Of a stretch of DNA of 64,000 nt, positions 44,574 to 56,256 are shown piece after piece (position 1 is the first letter of the stretch; each line of letters starts with the position of its first letter). Below the pieces are notes generated by a model, which saw only the letters and a list, made by a program, of their open reading frames with translations, was not told the DNA's origin and did no database searches. The stretch spans positions 558,001 through 622,000 of the forward strand of contig WBMQ01000008.1 in assembly GCA_016630905.1 (NCBI GenBank), given 5' to 3'. The translations under genes and the position numbers were made by a program. The DNA comes from Capillidium heterosporum. Its lineage: Eukaryota > Entomophthoromycota > Entomophthoromycetes > Entomophthorales > Capillidiaceae.

Positions 44574-46584
44574 GCGTAAAAATTAGGTAAATATTAGAAA
44601 TACTTTTGCAGGCTCTGTTAAGAAACTCAAAATGATGAATAAATATATCGATTAGGTAGAATATATATAAGAGGAAGAAGACCGGTTAGACTGGATTAAG
44701 GAGTTTCCTCAGCTTCAGTTATGGTAAAGTTAATAATCCGAGTTTGATTTTTGGCACGATGTTGCTAAGAGGAGCCAATAGAACCCAGCCAAACTAAGAG
44801 ATAATAGGTGCGAGCTTGCGAGGTTGAATTAAAAGATGAATCCAGTCGTTTGGGTTTAGGAAACTTTAACTTGGTTTTGACAAAGGAGCTTAAATGCTAA
44901 AATTAATTTTTTGAGATCAATCAAAAATTTTGTCAGCTCGATTGACTTGCAAATCCATCATGAAATCCAATTACTGTTTAATTGGAAATATACCTGATTG
45001 GGAAATAGTATAAGCTAAATTGCTAATGGATCTACAAATTTGGGATCAGCTGTTAATTTTCAACCAACCATCTTTGCCAACTGCTCAAATCATTTAGCCT
45101 AGACCCTATTGCTGGTGGGACCAAAATAAAGGGTTCGATTGAAGTTGGTTTAGGTAGACTGATCAAGTACAAGATGCTTTATCATTTTAACGAGGATGCC
45201 TGTAGACCTGACTGCTTTCCAAACTCTAGGGAGGCAGACTTACTAATATTCTACAGGAAGTCCCCAGGCCTACCTTCAAGATATATTCATGATTCATTCA
45301 GGGATAAAGCACTTTGAGTAGAAAAACAGTAGTCAACCTACTTTGAACTATTATTACAAACTCTGATCCGAAATATGGCCAAGTTTTTACAGTCAAACTT
45401 GTAGAAAACCGGCTATATTTTTGGATCGAAGCAGTAAACTAGCATTGGTATACTTAAGATAGTTGGCATATCTTTCAATTATATTAACATACACTCTTTA
45501 ACAAAAACTTAGATGTCCTCAAATATGCTTGTATCAAAGAGTAACAGTGAACATGGAAATAATTTACTTGCTTTTAAATCGACATTATAGTTGCTAAATA
45601 TTTATTCTATTTTTCAATCCACTACAAATAATGGTACCATAGCTACTTCAATACTACATATCATTCGAGTTTATTTTAACATTTAAACTTAAATCAAACA
45701 AGCTCACCTTTGGCAGTGTGAGATATTTATAGCAGATAATGACACCTAGACCTGTTATATAAGCTTGTCTTAAAGTAATTATACAATAGTTGTATAAATA
45801 GCTGCCAAACTTGCAGCTGACCGTCTTAAAGCTTTTACCTTCCCTCAAGGCAACCTTTCCTACAAAACAAGAAATCTAATTATGTTTTCAATCCATTTAG
45901 TTGGCCATCTTGTCAGGACAAAGGTTGAAGGAAACTCTATACTTGTTCGATCACGTCAGTTTGAGATGCGGAGGAATTCAATTGCCCAATCTTGAAATGA
46001 AGTTTCCAAAACGGGTATTTATTGACGTGCCTAACCTTATTGAGAACCCTTGCCTTTTTGTAGAAAGAATTGATAGCGAGTGATGAGGGAATTTGGAATC
46101 GTATTTTAAAGGTTCTGAAAAAGAAGCCATCCAACCAATCAAAGGTTGAGTACTACAGGATCTCTGGCAGGTCATTGCTGAGTAGATAAGCTCAAAGCCA
46201 GTATCAATTCAGTTTGAAAATCCTAAGCTCCGATTTCAATTACACCATTTCTTTTGTAAAGGGGCAGCAATAAGTTTCTGAAGGAAAGTAAGTTCATTAC
46301 TCACCGCTGGCTTCTAGATACCAAAGTTATAAACTAACCTTACATCCAAACTTTAGTCCGTCCCTCCAATCCAACTAACCAGCAATCGTATTTATTAGCC
46401 CAAGCCGCTTTTTTATATCTCAAAATAGTTTTTCGTATATTCGGTGCAGTTCTTTGGTGTGCAAACTTGTAGAGTTTAGAGCGCGTATATTTAATTCTTG
46501 GCAGTATATTAGAAAAGTTTGTCCAACTTCAACACCTAGTTAATTTTTATCAGTAGTCAGGCTGCCGTACCAGCTTATAGAAGT
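44574..46584. other. Intergenic region
   Basis: 2 kb between divergent genes. Short overlapping ORFs at 45654-46175 on both strands lack a consistent frame or splice partners. No repeat or RNA seen. Confidence 0.4.
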
Positions 46585-49500
46585 ATGATAAAGCCGATAC
46601 CGTCTCAGTTCTCCAACAGCAACAACCCATTTAGATTAGTAAGCTCAATAGCAACACAACAATCGACACTTATAACACTAGATAATGTAAATTCACCATC
46701 ACCACCCGAGACCAACTACCCAATAGGCTTTATATTCTTGGCATTTGCCTTGGGCTTATTCGCCGGTTATTTTGGTTATTTTCTATACCGAAGGTTCGCC
46801 AGGCACAAGATGATAAGGTAATGATAATTTGAAATTTTATAATAATAGGAGTAGGTCCTTGTACGACAGTCATTTTGACAGCATAGCAACCGAACGAACT
46901 GCATTACTTGATGGAAGCAGCAGCACCCTCATCCCCAACTACTCAGATGACCCCAATTCTGATTTTACCCGCAAGGTATCGATCTCCAACCCAATAACTA
47001 TGTCCAAAGTCAACCCATCCGACAACTTTTTATCTACGTTACAACCGCTACCACCGTTACCTAATTTAGAAACAGTAAATTTTGAGAGTGAAGCAAGGTG
47101 GCAGAACTTTTACCGTAAGAAAAGCCTAGCCGAGTCTATAATCCAGCACGCCACTGAACCCCCACTGGGGAGGCAGCTACGACTTGCTGTGAGGTCCTGT
47201 ATGCATCTGAGTGAGGTGTCACCAGAAGCTGTAGCTCTAGATCAATCAACACACCCCTGGGAAACCTGGAACCTACGTTCGCCAGAGATGAATCCGGGAC
47301 CTAGTCGTAGCACTCCCAATATGAATCCGTCGTTACGCAACAAGGTCGGTCACCGCCATTCCAAATCGACCGCCTCAATTAATTCAGGTACCACATCGAT
47401 TCGAGGAAAGCCGCAGAGCGATCTCTATTCGAGCCACTGGTACCATACTGGTTGCCAATGATAGCATGCGGTCCAAGTCTGCAAATATAAAAAGTCCCAG
47501 CCCAATTCCTAACCTAGCCAAGCTCAAATCCCCTCAGCTTAATAAGAAGCCAGAGTTCGATAGACTCAGGCCTCAGCATTTTAGCCCCAACACCAGCTTG
47601 ACTGACAGTGATCCGTTTATGCAGTTCACTTCAGGTGAGGAAAACGAACTTAAACTTTCAGCAGATCCAGGTAACATTTTAGTTTTGAATACCTTTTGAA
47701 CATAATACTCGAATAGCCAAGGCAATTCCAAACAAGCCATTGAAGCCAAGGTTGCTTCCTGGTGTGGACTTCCAACCTAGGAAATCCTCATTACGTATCG
47801 AGACCAGTTTCGACGAAGCCATTGCCAATGATCAGTCCAAAGCGGTTAAATTCGATGCCACTGCCATCGACCGCAGCGTACTTTTTGGCAGTAAGGAACG
47901 ACCAACTCCCATTGACCCCCCGCCGTCAGCTGGCTTACTAAAGCCATTACTGGATCGGCATTTCTATACTGATGAGGTGGTGCATGACTGGAACGTGACA
48001 AATTACGGTAGGATTCGATTTACCGATCATGCTCCCATGGCGTTCCGTATGATTCGTAAGACATTTGGCTACACTCTGGCCGACTTTGACTTTGCACTGA
48101 AAGCTCCATTTGGCAGCTGCACCTCAACAGCTGGTAAGTCAGAAGCCATCTTCTTTTTGACCCATAACAACGCCAAGTTCTTGTTTAAAACGCTGCGTAA
48201 CTCGGAGCCGGACAACCTAAAGCAATTTCTGCCAGCTTATTTAGACCACATCAGATCCAATCCAAACACCCTTCTGCCACGATATTTAGGAATGTACACC
48301 TTTGAGCGATTGACCAATGTCAGCAAGGAACCTCCATCACCTGGCCCTACTACGGCAAATTTTGGAGGCAATGGTCCTCTGGGTATGAGCAGTGATGCTG
48401 CCGCTACTGCAGCCGCTTTCCCACTTTCCCAACAACAAGCACTACCGTCATCAGATGAAGCGTTCCCACAAAAGATGGTGGTGGTGGTTATGGCTAATTT
48501 GTTCGACACTCCAGCCACGATCCACGAGCGGTATGATTTCAAAGGATCCAATGTGGGCCGACATACGTTACCGGCATCCACTGGAAACATGCCTCCAACC
48601 GAGATGGAGAGACAGCAGGATGTCAGCCATCTAACTTTGAAAGACTTGGATTTCCAGTACCGTGTATTCCAAGGCATGACCAATCTGATCCACCTAGGAT
48701 TTCGGAACAAGATGGCATTATTGAACCAGCTGGAGTTGGATCTGAATCTGTTGAAGCGTTTCCAGTTCATGGACTACAGCGTATTAGTTGGTATTCACCG
48801 TGTGCCCAAATACAACAATGCTTCAGTTGCTCCACCTACTACTGCCACCGGTACACCCGTTCAGTCAGTCCGAGTTTCTCGCTCCGGTTCGGTGATTTCA
48901 CTCAACCGAGATAGCCCAGTCCCATCCCCGCGATCCCAGCATACTCTTATGCAGCCTTTTCTGACAGCCTCCAATTTGATAAGCTCTATTCTATTGCCTG
49001 CCAATGCTTCTCCTCACCTCGGCGAGATAGAACCCGGCGATGTCAAACTAGGAGGTGGGGCTCGTGATAGTCATCTAGAACACAGTGAGTTAGACTGGCC
49101 TCCCAACTGGCAGGCCGGTGTCGCCAGTGTGCGACTCAGTAATGGTGAGATTTACTATTTAGGCATCATCGACATCCTGCAAAAGTTCACCATCGTCAAA
49201 TGGTTGGAAAAGGGGATCAAGGGATACAACGCTCGACTACTCGGAGGTAACTCGACCCCACTGTTCACACCAAACCTGGCCAACATCAGTAAGGCCAATC
49301 GGGAGTCGGAGATGACGAGGCCAGGTTCTGCCGACTCCACCGACTTGGTAAGCCCTGTTGGCATTGGTATAAGTATCACCAACAATAAGAACTCACGTAA
49401 GATGTCACTATCCAGCTCGTTGCCCAACCAGTCCCCGTTCTTGGATCCGGCCAAGCTGGAACAAGGTAATGACGTCGTTTCGGTATCTCCCGAGCAACTC

Positions 49501-49722
49501 ACCGACAGTGATTTGGTTACAAACTTACCTCCCAAACCCAATGGCAAACGACTGAATCGCCTTGGTTCGACATCCCAGCCCAACACAAATTTGAACACCA
49601 ATACCTCAGGTGGCGAAGCTCGGGGGCAGCCCTTCAGTAGCAATCCTTACGAGTTCTCGGTTGAGGAACCAGGTCGGTACGCCGAGCGGCTCCTCGAGTA
49701 CATCCGTGGTATCGTCGTTTAG
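46585..49722 (+). CDS. Phosphatidylinositol phosphate kinase with N-terminal membrane anchor, frame broken once
   Basis: PIP kinases phosphorylate phosphoinositides, in fungi mostly PI4P to PI(4,5)P2 (Mss4/Its3). Exons 46585-46817, 46849-47670, 47717-49722 (introns 31 and 46 nt). Residues ~45-68 form one TM (FIFLAFALGLFAGYFGYFLY) followed by RRFARHK. A Ser/Pro-rich linker follows to ~430. The kinase domain has FRMIRKTFGYT, the G-loop GKSEAIFF, the Lys in FLFKTLR, MANLFDTPATIHERYDFKGS (DLKGS in most), FMDYSVLVGIH, GIIDILQKFTIVKWLEKGIK and a C-terminal EEPGRYAERLLEYI. Long inserts occur before VVVMANLF and after VGIH. One surplus base must lie within about 47340-47461; removing it gives 3060 nt, or 1019 residues. 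The 31-nt intron is unusually short. Confidence 0.85.
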
Positions 49723-50532
49723 CTTCCTTTCAACCACTCTATCCAACCTTCTTAACGAACTTCACATGTACATAGTAATGGGATTTTCGGATCCCTCTTT
49801 AACGCAAATAACTTTTGACGATTGTATTTTTGAAAATAAAGTTTAGATGTTTTTCATGCTGTCAGTTGTACTTTGAGTACAACAGCTTTATTGTTCCGGA
49901 ACTTGGACTTAATGGATTAATTCCTCCTGGCTATATTGAAAAGAGATTGTAATTGAACTTATACTTCTTTAAATGTAGTGGATTGCGTCAATTGAACAAT
50001 GTACTTTACTAGACAGCTTGCTTTTTGATGGCAGGTTAGCCAACTTGTAGAATTTAAAAAATTTATCCATCAAAGAGTCTAGAGGTAGTTGCGATGGGTT
50101 GTACCCTTATTCTATTATGAGATTCAGTTCCTAAAGAAAATAAAGTTTCACAAGAAATCTGAGGTCTATTAAAACTTGATTTGAAAAGTCACTATAGGAA
50201 GGTACTGAATACTGTATATAAAAAATATAAATTTGTATAAACTTGCTAAATAATCAGGCCAATCTAGCTTACAATTTAGTCTACTTTCAAGTATAGTTAT
50301 GTGCCATCACTTTATTAAAGATTAGGCTTTACAAAGTTCTAAAGCATTTACTTTGCAAATATCTATTGTTTTAATTGGTTAGTTTCCAAACTTTATCCTT
50401 TTAAATTTTGTTAATTGGCCAGTTTAAGATTTAATTCCGCTGGAATTGAAAGCCATTTTTCTAAAGTGTCTCCAATCATAACCATATAGTATTCAACTTT
50501 AACAACTTTAATTTGCTTGAAGCGACATATTG
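49723..50532. other. Intergenic region
   Basis: 0.8 kb of AT-rich spacer between two plus-strand genes. AATAAA occurs near 49835 and 50140. Nothing else seen. Confidence 0.5.
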
Positions 50533-52096
50533 ATGAAATCTAAAAGTATGCAAAAAAAGCGTAAAATAGTTGCTAGCTTTACCTTCCAACAACCCAACCC
50601 AAGTACAACACCAAATTTCAAACAAGACAGAGCGAAGCCAGCTCTAACTCCAACTGTAAATTTTATACCTTTGATGGACAACTTCAACCGCTCCAAAACC
50701 CAACAGCTAAATAGTATAGACGATGTAACCGACTGGCCACCTGATTTCCAGTATCTAAAATCTATAGAACAATTGCTGCGATGTTTCATCTGTAAGGAGT
50801 TCTTGAACACGCCTATGCAACTACCTTGCAGCCATAACTTTTGCTCTCTTTGCATCCGATATCAGTTTACTTTACAAGGCATTAACAAAATTTGCCCATT
50901 ATGTGAGACAATGGTTGTTGAGAAGGACTTGGTTAAAAATAGTGCTTTGGAGTTAATCGGAATAGAGTTTATTGCTAATAGGTAAAATATATTTATAAAT
51001 TCTGCAGTTTAGGAATGTAGATTGAATTTTTAATATCTGTTACTAGAGATAAGTTGATTGAAAATTTGTCAAATCCGAGCCCCGATTGTATTATAGTTGA
51101 AGAAAGGAACAGTGCCAATCAACTAGGTAATTTATTATCTTAATACTCTATAAGGACTTTCCAGTTAAAAATTTTGTATAGATAGTCAGGAAGTAAGCAA
51201 GAATACCAACTTTAAAAGGCCATTTAAGGATACGTGTCCAAACTGTGAGAGTAGCCAGTATAAAGAGATTGACTTAAATTTGCATTTGGATAAATGCTTG
51301 GACAACGGTGTGGAAAGTACTGTTAGATTGAAAGCGAGCACTAATACGAGGGCGCCTAGTAACTTCTTCAAAGCTTGGAAAAAGCCAAAGTAAATTACCA
51401 ACCATTTCGTATCTAGTTTTGTCCATTTTTATATATTCCTATTGATTTTCATATCTATATTACAATTCATCTATTCATATACTTTCATTTAGCTATATTG
51501 GCAAGGTCGTATACAGCATCCTAACCGACAAGGCATTACGTAGCCTACTGAAAGTACACTATCCATTTTAAAAGTAAAACCAGATGCTGAACATTGGCTC
51601 CACCTTTAGGAACTTGGCTTACCTACAACCGGTGATCGCAAAGAGTTGATGAAGCGTCATTCGAGGTACGTGACCGCCTTCAACGCCAACTTGGATGCCA
51701 CCAAACCCAAACCTATATCAGAAATCCTCAATTGGGCTCAAGGTTTGACAACTACCTTACTGGTTAAGCCTAAGAACTCCTTCTTTGATTTCATTCCACC
51801 CAAGCAGACCAGCAACAACGATTCTATCAGCAGCATAGTTGATAGTAACGATGGTAAAGAAGGTGAATTCGAAGATGGAGCTAAGAGTCAGGCCAAATTG
51901 ACGGATATTAACTGTAGTATCACTGATCCATTGTTCAATTTGATACATCATATCCTTTTTATATTTATATATGCTACTAACTAGCCCTTTTGGAATTTTA
52001 TCTTTAACTTTATTGTTTTTACTGGCCAAATATAGGGAGCATTATAGAGAGTTGGTGGAAGAGGCCCGTAAAACTTTGAATAAAACTAAAAAGTAA
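50533..52096 (+). CDS. RAD18: Rad18 postreplication-repair E3 ubiquitin ligase
   Basis: Rad18 with Rad6 mono-ubiquitinates PCNA at stalled forks. Exons 50533-50981, 51047-51126, 51182-51389, 51493-51553, then 51610 onward; introns 65, 55, 103 and 56 nt. The RING (~84-124) reads LLRCFICKEFLNTPMQLPCS, HNFCSLCIR, CPLC, preceded by the typical DWP. The UBZ4 finger is CPNCESS...HLDKC. The SAP module is KVVYSILTDKALRSLL | KELGLPTTGDRKELMKRHSR, split by the fourth intron, followed by YVTAFNANLDATKP, a strong Rad18 signature. The 3' end is unclear: the frame from 51610 stops at 51981-51983, but a coding-like tail (KYREHYRELVEEARKTLNKT) lies at ~52029-52093, so one more splice or a base error is likely; the end given includes it. 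Confidence 0.93.
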
Positions 52097-52825
52097 TACA
52101 TATACACGTAATTATAATTACACGTTTGATGAAATTCATATTTTGAAACAGGCCTGTAAAAGCTAATAATATATCTTGTACATTTTAGAAACGAAATCTA
52201 TAAATCCATGTATAATCAGCACTATGCAGCTTGATAGTTTTATCAGTAATGGAAGTTCAAGCCTAAAATACTCGATTACATCAACTTAGGACTAACAAAT
52301 TTGGCTTGTTATCCGAGCTATGGAAGACACTCCTATAAACCTTAACATCATCCTTTGTACTGAAAAAGCCAAAAGAAACGCTGTTATAAAAGTTTAGATT
52401 ATCTGCTAAGATATTGTAGAAAGTAATCTATATGTCCCAAATCAGTTGAAAAATTGAACAGATAGCCATCATCTGCTTATTAAAAGATAGTGTATAAAAT
52501 ATGGGCTTAAGCATAAGAAGGGTATCCAAAACTATCATGCTTTAATTTAAAAATGAAATAGGCATAGATGGCGTTACTTTTAGAGTAAAGCACAAAGGAA
52601 TGCAACTGATAACACAACTTCATCAACTTACTAATAGCTAATATCCAATAAACGTGGTATCTAAAGAGACACCTCAAGTTCTAACCCATTACAAAAACAA
52701 TATATACACTTACTTTATAAAGCTGTGCTTTTATGGATAAAATTATCCGAAAAGAAATTGAATGCTACAAGTACAGATTAAACAAGCGATATATCACTTC
52801 AGCACTACTTTTATTATACTATTAC
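52097..52825. other. Convergent 3' spacer
   Basis: AT-rich spacer between RAD18 and the PNPOx-like gene. Nothing supported. Confidence 0.5.
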
Positions 52826-53532
52826 CTAAGGAACAACTTCTACCTTCTCCCAAACAAAGTTACCCTGATTTGACATTTACATTTCTAAAAAACTTGAAAC
52901 GGGTATGATTGTTGAAATCTAAATTTACCAAATCTACAAACTTTGGCTCCACAATTACAATAGCAAAATTATTCAAGTAGTCTATCTCATCTCTACTACT
53001 TTCCTTGGCATCAGTCCCCTCAAAACTTTCCAACTTAGGCTGTCCAGGCTCTTTATCGTCAAAACTAATCTGAATACCTTCAGGCAATCTGCTATAAACA
53101 TCCTTCAAGTATGACTTTAAATCTACATTGTCTAGGTTGTAATGTTGCTTCAATAGATATAATAGTTGACTGTCATTAGAATCTTTACTTACTAAATGAC
53201 AACTACCTTCTAATCTGTACTGTTGGATATATTCGTTCAAAGTGAAACATAAACTTACTCGGCTGTCAACTAGAATCTCCGATACCTTTTCACTTTTGAT
53301 ATGAGTTGTAAATACTATCAAATCGGTTTTGAAAAATAAATCTCTAAAAACTACGGTGCGACTTCTGGGTCCAGATTTAGTTGAAGTACTAAATGTGAAG
53401 TAGCCTGTTGAATTAAAAATTATATAAAGTTATAAATAGGGAATACTAAAGTTAGTAGTTACTTGAAGTTTTATCCTTTAGTATTGAGCTCTTCAAAGTT
53501 TGTTTAAATGTATCTATCCAGTTTGTACTCAT
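52826..53532 (-). CDS. FMN-binding PNPOx-like (Alr4036-type) protein, frame broken near the end
   Basis: Pyridoxamine-phosphate-oxidase-like split-barrel protein. Two exons, 53532-53463 and 53404-52826, with a 58-nt intron (53405-53462). The N-terminus NWIDTFKQTLKSS leads into SYFTFSTSTKSGPRSRTVVF and RDLFFKTDLIVFTTHIKSEK, the Alr4036-type core (R-T-V-V-x-R-x-F, then T-x-x-x-S-x-K). Then come VSLCFTLNEYIQQYRLEGSC and a C-terminal FAIVIVEP and RFKFFRN. A stop at 52860 is followed, one frame over, by NFVWEKVEVVP, the expected family end. The shift maps to a C run at 52863-52865 (GGG on the coding strand); removing one base gives 648 nt, or 215 residues. These proteins bind FMN; their exact reaction is mostly unproven. 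Confidence 0.8.
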
Positions 53533-53631
53533 CTTTGCTGATATATAAAAAAGCTGGGGATTTTGAAGTTTTGAAAGGTAAAAGGATAAAAACTGACGTC
53601 ACCAACCTTGACATTATCAAAAGTTAAAGTT

Positions 53632-54346
53632 TTTACTAACCATCAACTTAGCTCTCTGACTAAGTCATATACTGGACATTAGATTATTTAAAATTCTTTA
53701 TAAATAGTCCATATTCGTGCTACTATCCAAGCAATATGCTTCAGGTTATGTATTTTATCCCCCGCCTATCCTTTTCCTATGCTTTAAATCACCATCCACC
53801 CATTACTCATTATCCCAATCAGCCGTTAGTTCACTTAGTTCACTTGGAATTTATTTCTCGTTATGGATATAGTCTTTGCTCAGACTTGATTTCGGATTCT
53901 CCGATTGCCGTCCTATAGATTGATTGAGCCTAACTGTTGTGGTGATCACTACAACTGGGACATGGATTCTCCTTTCATTAAAAAGAGCCTGCTTAATATA
54001 CTGCCAAGTTAGGACCTTCTCCTGAGCTACAGCATATACATTAAAGCCCTTGTATAGAAGGAAAGAGTTGCTTTTGAGGTTTTCTTTTGGATTTCTTGGA
54101 TTGTGGATTTGGGTTTGAGTTGGGTTGATTGAATATTTCGGATTCTTAGCTGATAGTTTTGCAGAAATTGAGCTTAAACATTTATTAACTGCAAAGGAAC
54201 CATCCTGTCTACATTAGCCAGCCTACAATACGATTATCTATGACATATCCTATACCAAAGAATTTATCAATTTTGATCAAATCTACTTAACTAGAAGCCC
54301 AAGCTAATGGAAAACACTCAGTAAGGCCGATCAGTCCACAATTAAT
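53632..54346 (-). repeat. Dispersed repeat, copy B
   Basis: Inverted copy of the element at 35477-36128 and 59895-60560. It includes the same 60-codon ORF (53736-53918, plus strand here), the TGATCA-centred palindrome, and the full end GTTGATGGTTAGTAAA. Relative to the others it carries an insertion of about 40 bp near 54250-54290 (after the CTTCTAGT segment). Its left end diverges from copy C by transitions in the part compared. Confidence 0.85.
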
Positions 54347-56256
54347 AATTTATTTAACTTATAAATATTAATAAAGTTAATAGTAGATAAAAAGTAATAT
54401 ATATTTAAAAGTTATTTTAATATAGTTTAAAATAACAAAGTTAGCAAAATGAATTACAAAAACAACTTAGTATTTTAAAAGCAAAAAAATAGTACTCTTT
54501 CTTACAATATTAAATGATTAGCTGCGAATTTTATATCTGGTTTAAAGTTTACCTTTTTATTAATATAGTAGCCTATTACCTTTAAATCTAGCAATGTTAT
54601 CTTATAGGAGCTTTAGCTTAAAATTTTAGATTTTCAAAATATATAGAGAAATATACTTATGTCAATACCAAATAGCTTATTTATTCATTTACCAAAATTC
54701 TTTCAAAACTAACAATTTATATAGATGGTACTTTGTTCAATCTATAGATAATTAAAAGCTATTACCTGTCAAATTCCAAGAATCCATATTTATCCTATTA
54801 ATTTTTAGTAGTTTTTTGAAAATGGAACTATAGGATGTAGTTGTAGTGATGTTTAACCGTTCTGTAACGTATTTTCTATGAAATACTATAAAACAGGTGC
54901 TTAGTTTTAGTAAGCATTGATTCCAACTTCAATTTCACCTACATACAAGTTTATAACCCCAATATAAATAGGAATGGATGGACGTCATTCTGTTTCAATC
55001 TACTACCAACAAATACCTGCTCCAAAAAATTAGCAAAATACGAAAGCCCACCAATACCTTCTAAGCAAATGGTCTACCTGAAGATGAATGATTAAAAAAT
55101 TTATCCCGATTAATGTATTGATTTAAATTAGGTAAATTCAACAGCTCGACATTTATATATTCCAACTTTTGATAAGTTATAGGCTCATAGTAAGCGTATA
55201 TGACCAAATGAAGTCAAGTTCTACACCACTTGTTCAAAATTTTGATATAGGTACCGGGAACTTGCTATGCTCGAAGTTGAATGTGGTTTACTACTGACTT
55301 GTAGCAAGCTGGAATTATTCTTTCTATCGATCATTTTAGAAAAAAAGTAAAGTTGGAAGATGTCTTTACAAGAGAGCCGTAGCGAATGGTAGGTGATTTA
55401 TTGAACATAAGGATAGTATAGATTGTTGCGTCGCTAATACTACAACTTATACGCCTACTATAGGTCGGGATATAAAGCTGGTGGATTGATTTTCATCCTC
55501 AATATAGAATTCGCAAACCAATACAAGTTATCTATTTATAAGCCTTTTGATGTAATCTATTGAGAATAGATGCTATATTTAGACTAGAGCTTTTGGTTTG
55601 GGATATGGCATACATTGTAAGAGAGGCTGAGATGGATACTTTTCATATATGAGTTTTATCTAGTTAAAAATCTACAATAGCTGTTCTAGGTATATCGAAT
55701 ACCACACAGTTAGCTATAGTTGAATACTAAGGGGCATCCCTATCTCTACGAATAAAAGCTTAAAAATGTAGAAGCAAAAAATAAATGCCTATAAAGAATA
55801 TTTTCTAATATGTAGATCAAAAGCTGTATACTTATAGAATATTTAGCTTCTTAATTCCAAATTCCAAGTTCTACTTTCATTAGCTTTATGAGTGGATACA
55901 AGTTCAAGCATGCCCAATTAGTTTTCGGAAAAGTATATCTACGTTATAATATTTTAGGCAATATCAAGATTCCTGGAGAACATCTTATATTAGGCTAGAT
56001 AGGCAGAGATAAATTTAGAGTCTAAAACTTGGCTCTAGACATAGGTTAGCAAAACTTTAGTTTAGATTGGGATTTGCCTTTTGCAACCAATGTAGGAGAT
56101 AAATTGTGCCGGATCATGCACGGTATATAAGCTACACTACCATTTACCAAGGATCTCCCATACTTTTAGCCTTGCCCTTCCCAAAATTCAACTTTAAATC
56201 AAAGTACCGACTTCCTTTCCAACTTCAACTTTTTCCACCTCGGTATTTCGTTGAAG
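54347..56256. other. Intergenic region
   Basis: 1.9 kb of AT-rich DNA left of the receptor gene. No gene, RNA or repeat copy supported. Confidence 0.45.

Noticed and set aside
45901..46175. Overlapping short ORFs on both strands
   Set aside because: They are mirror shadows of one another, have no motif and cannot be spliced to neighbours.
7813..53532. Programmed +1 frameshifting as the cause of the frame breaks
   Set aside because: The sites share no slippery sequence or following stop, one event is a loss instead of a gain, and one gene would need three shifts.
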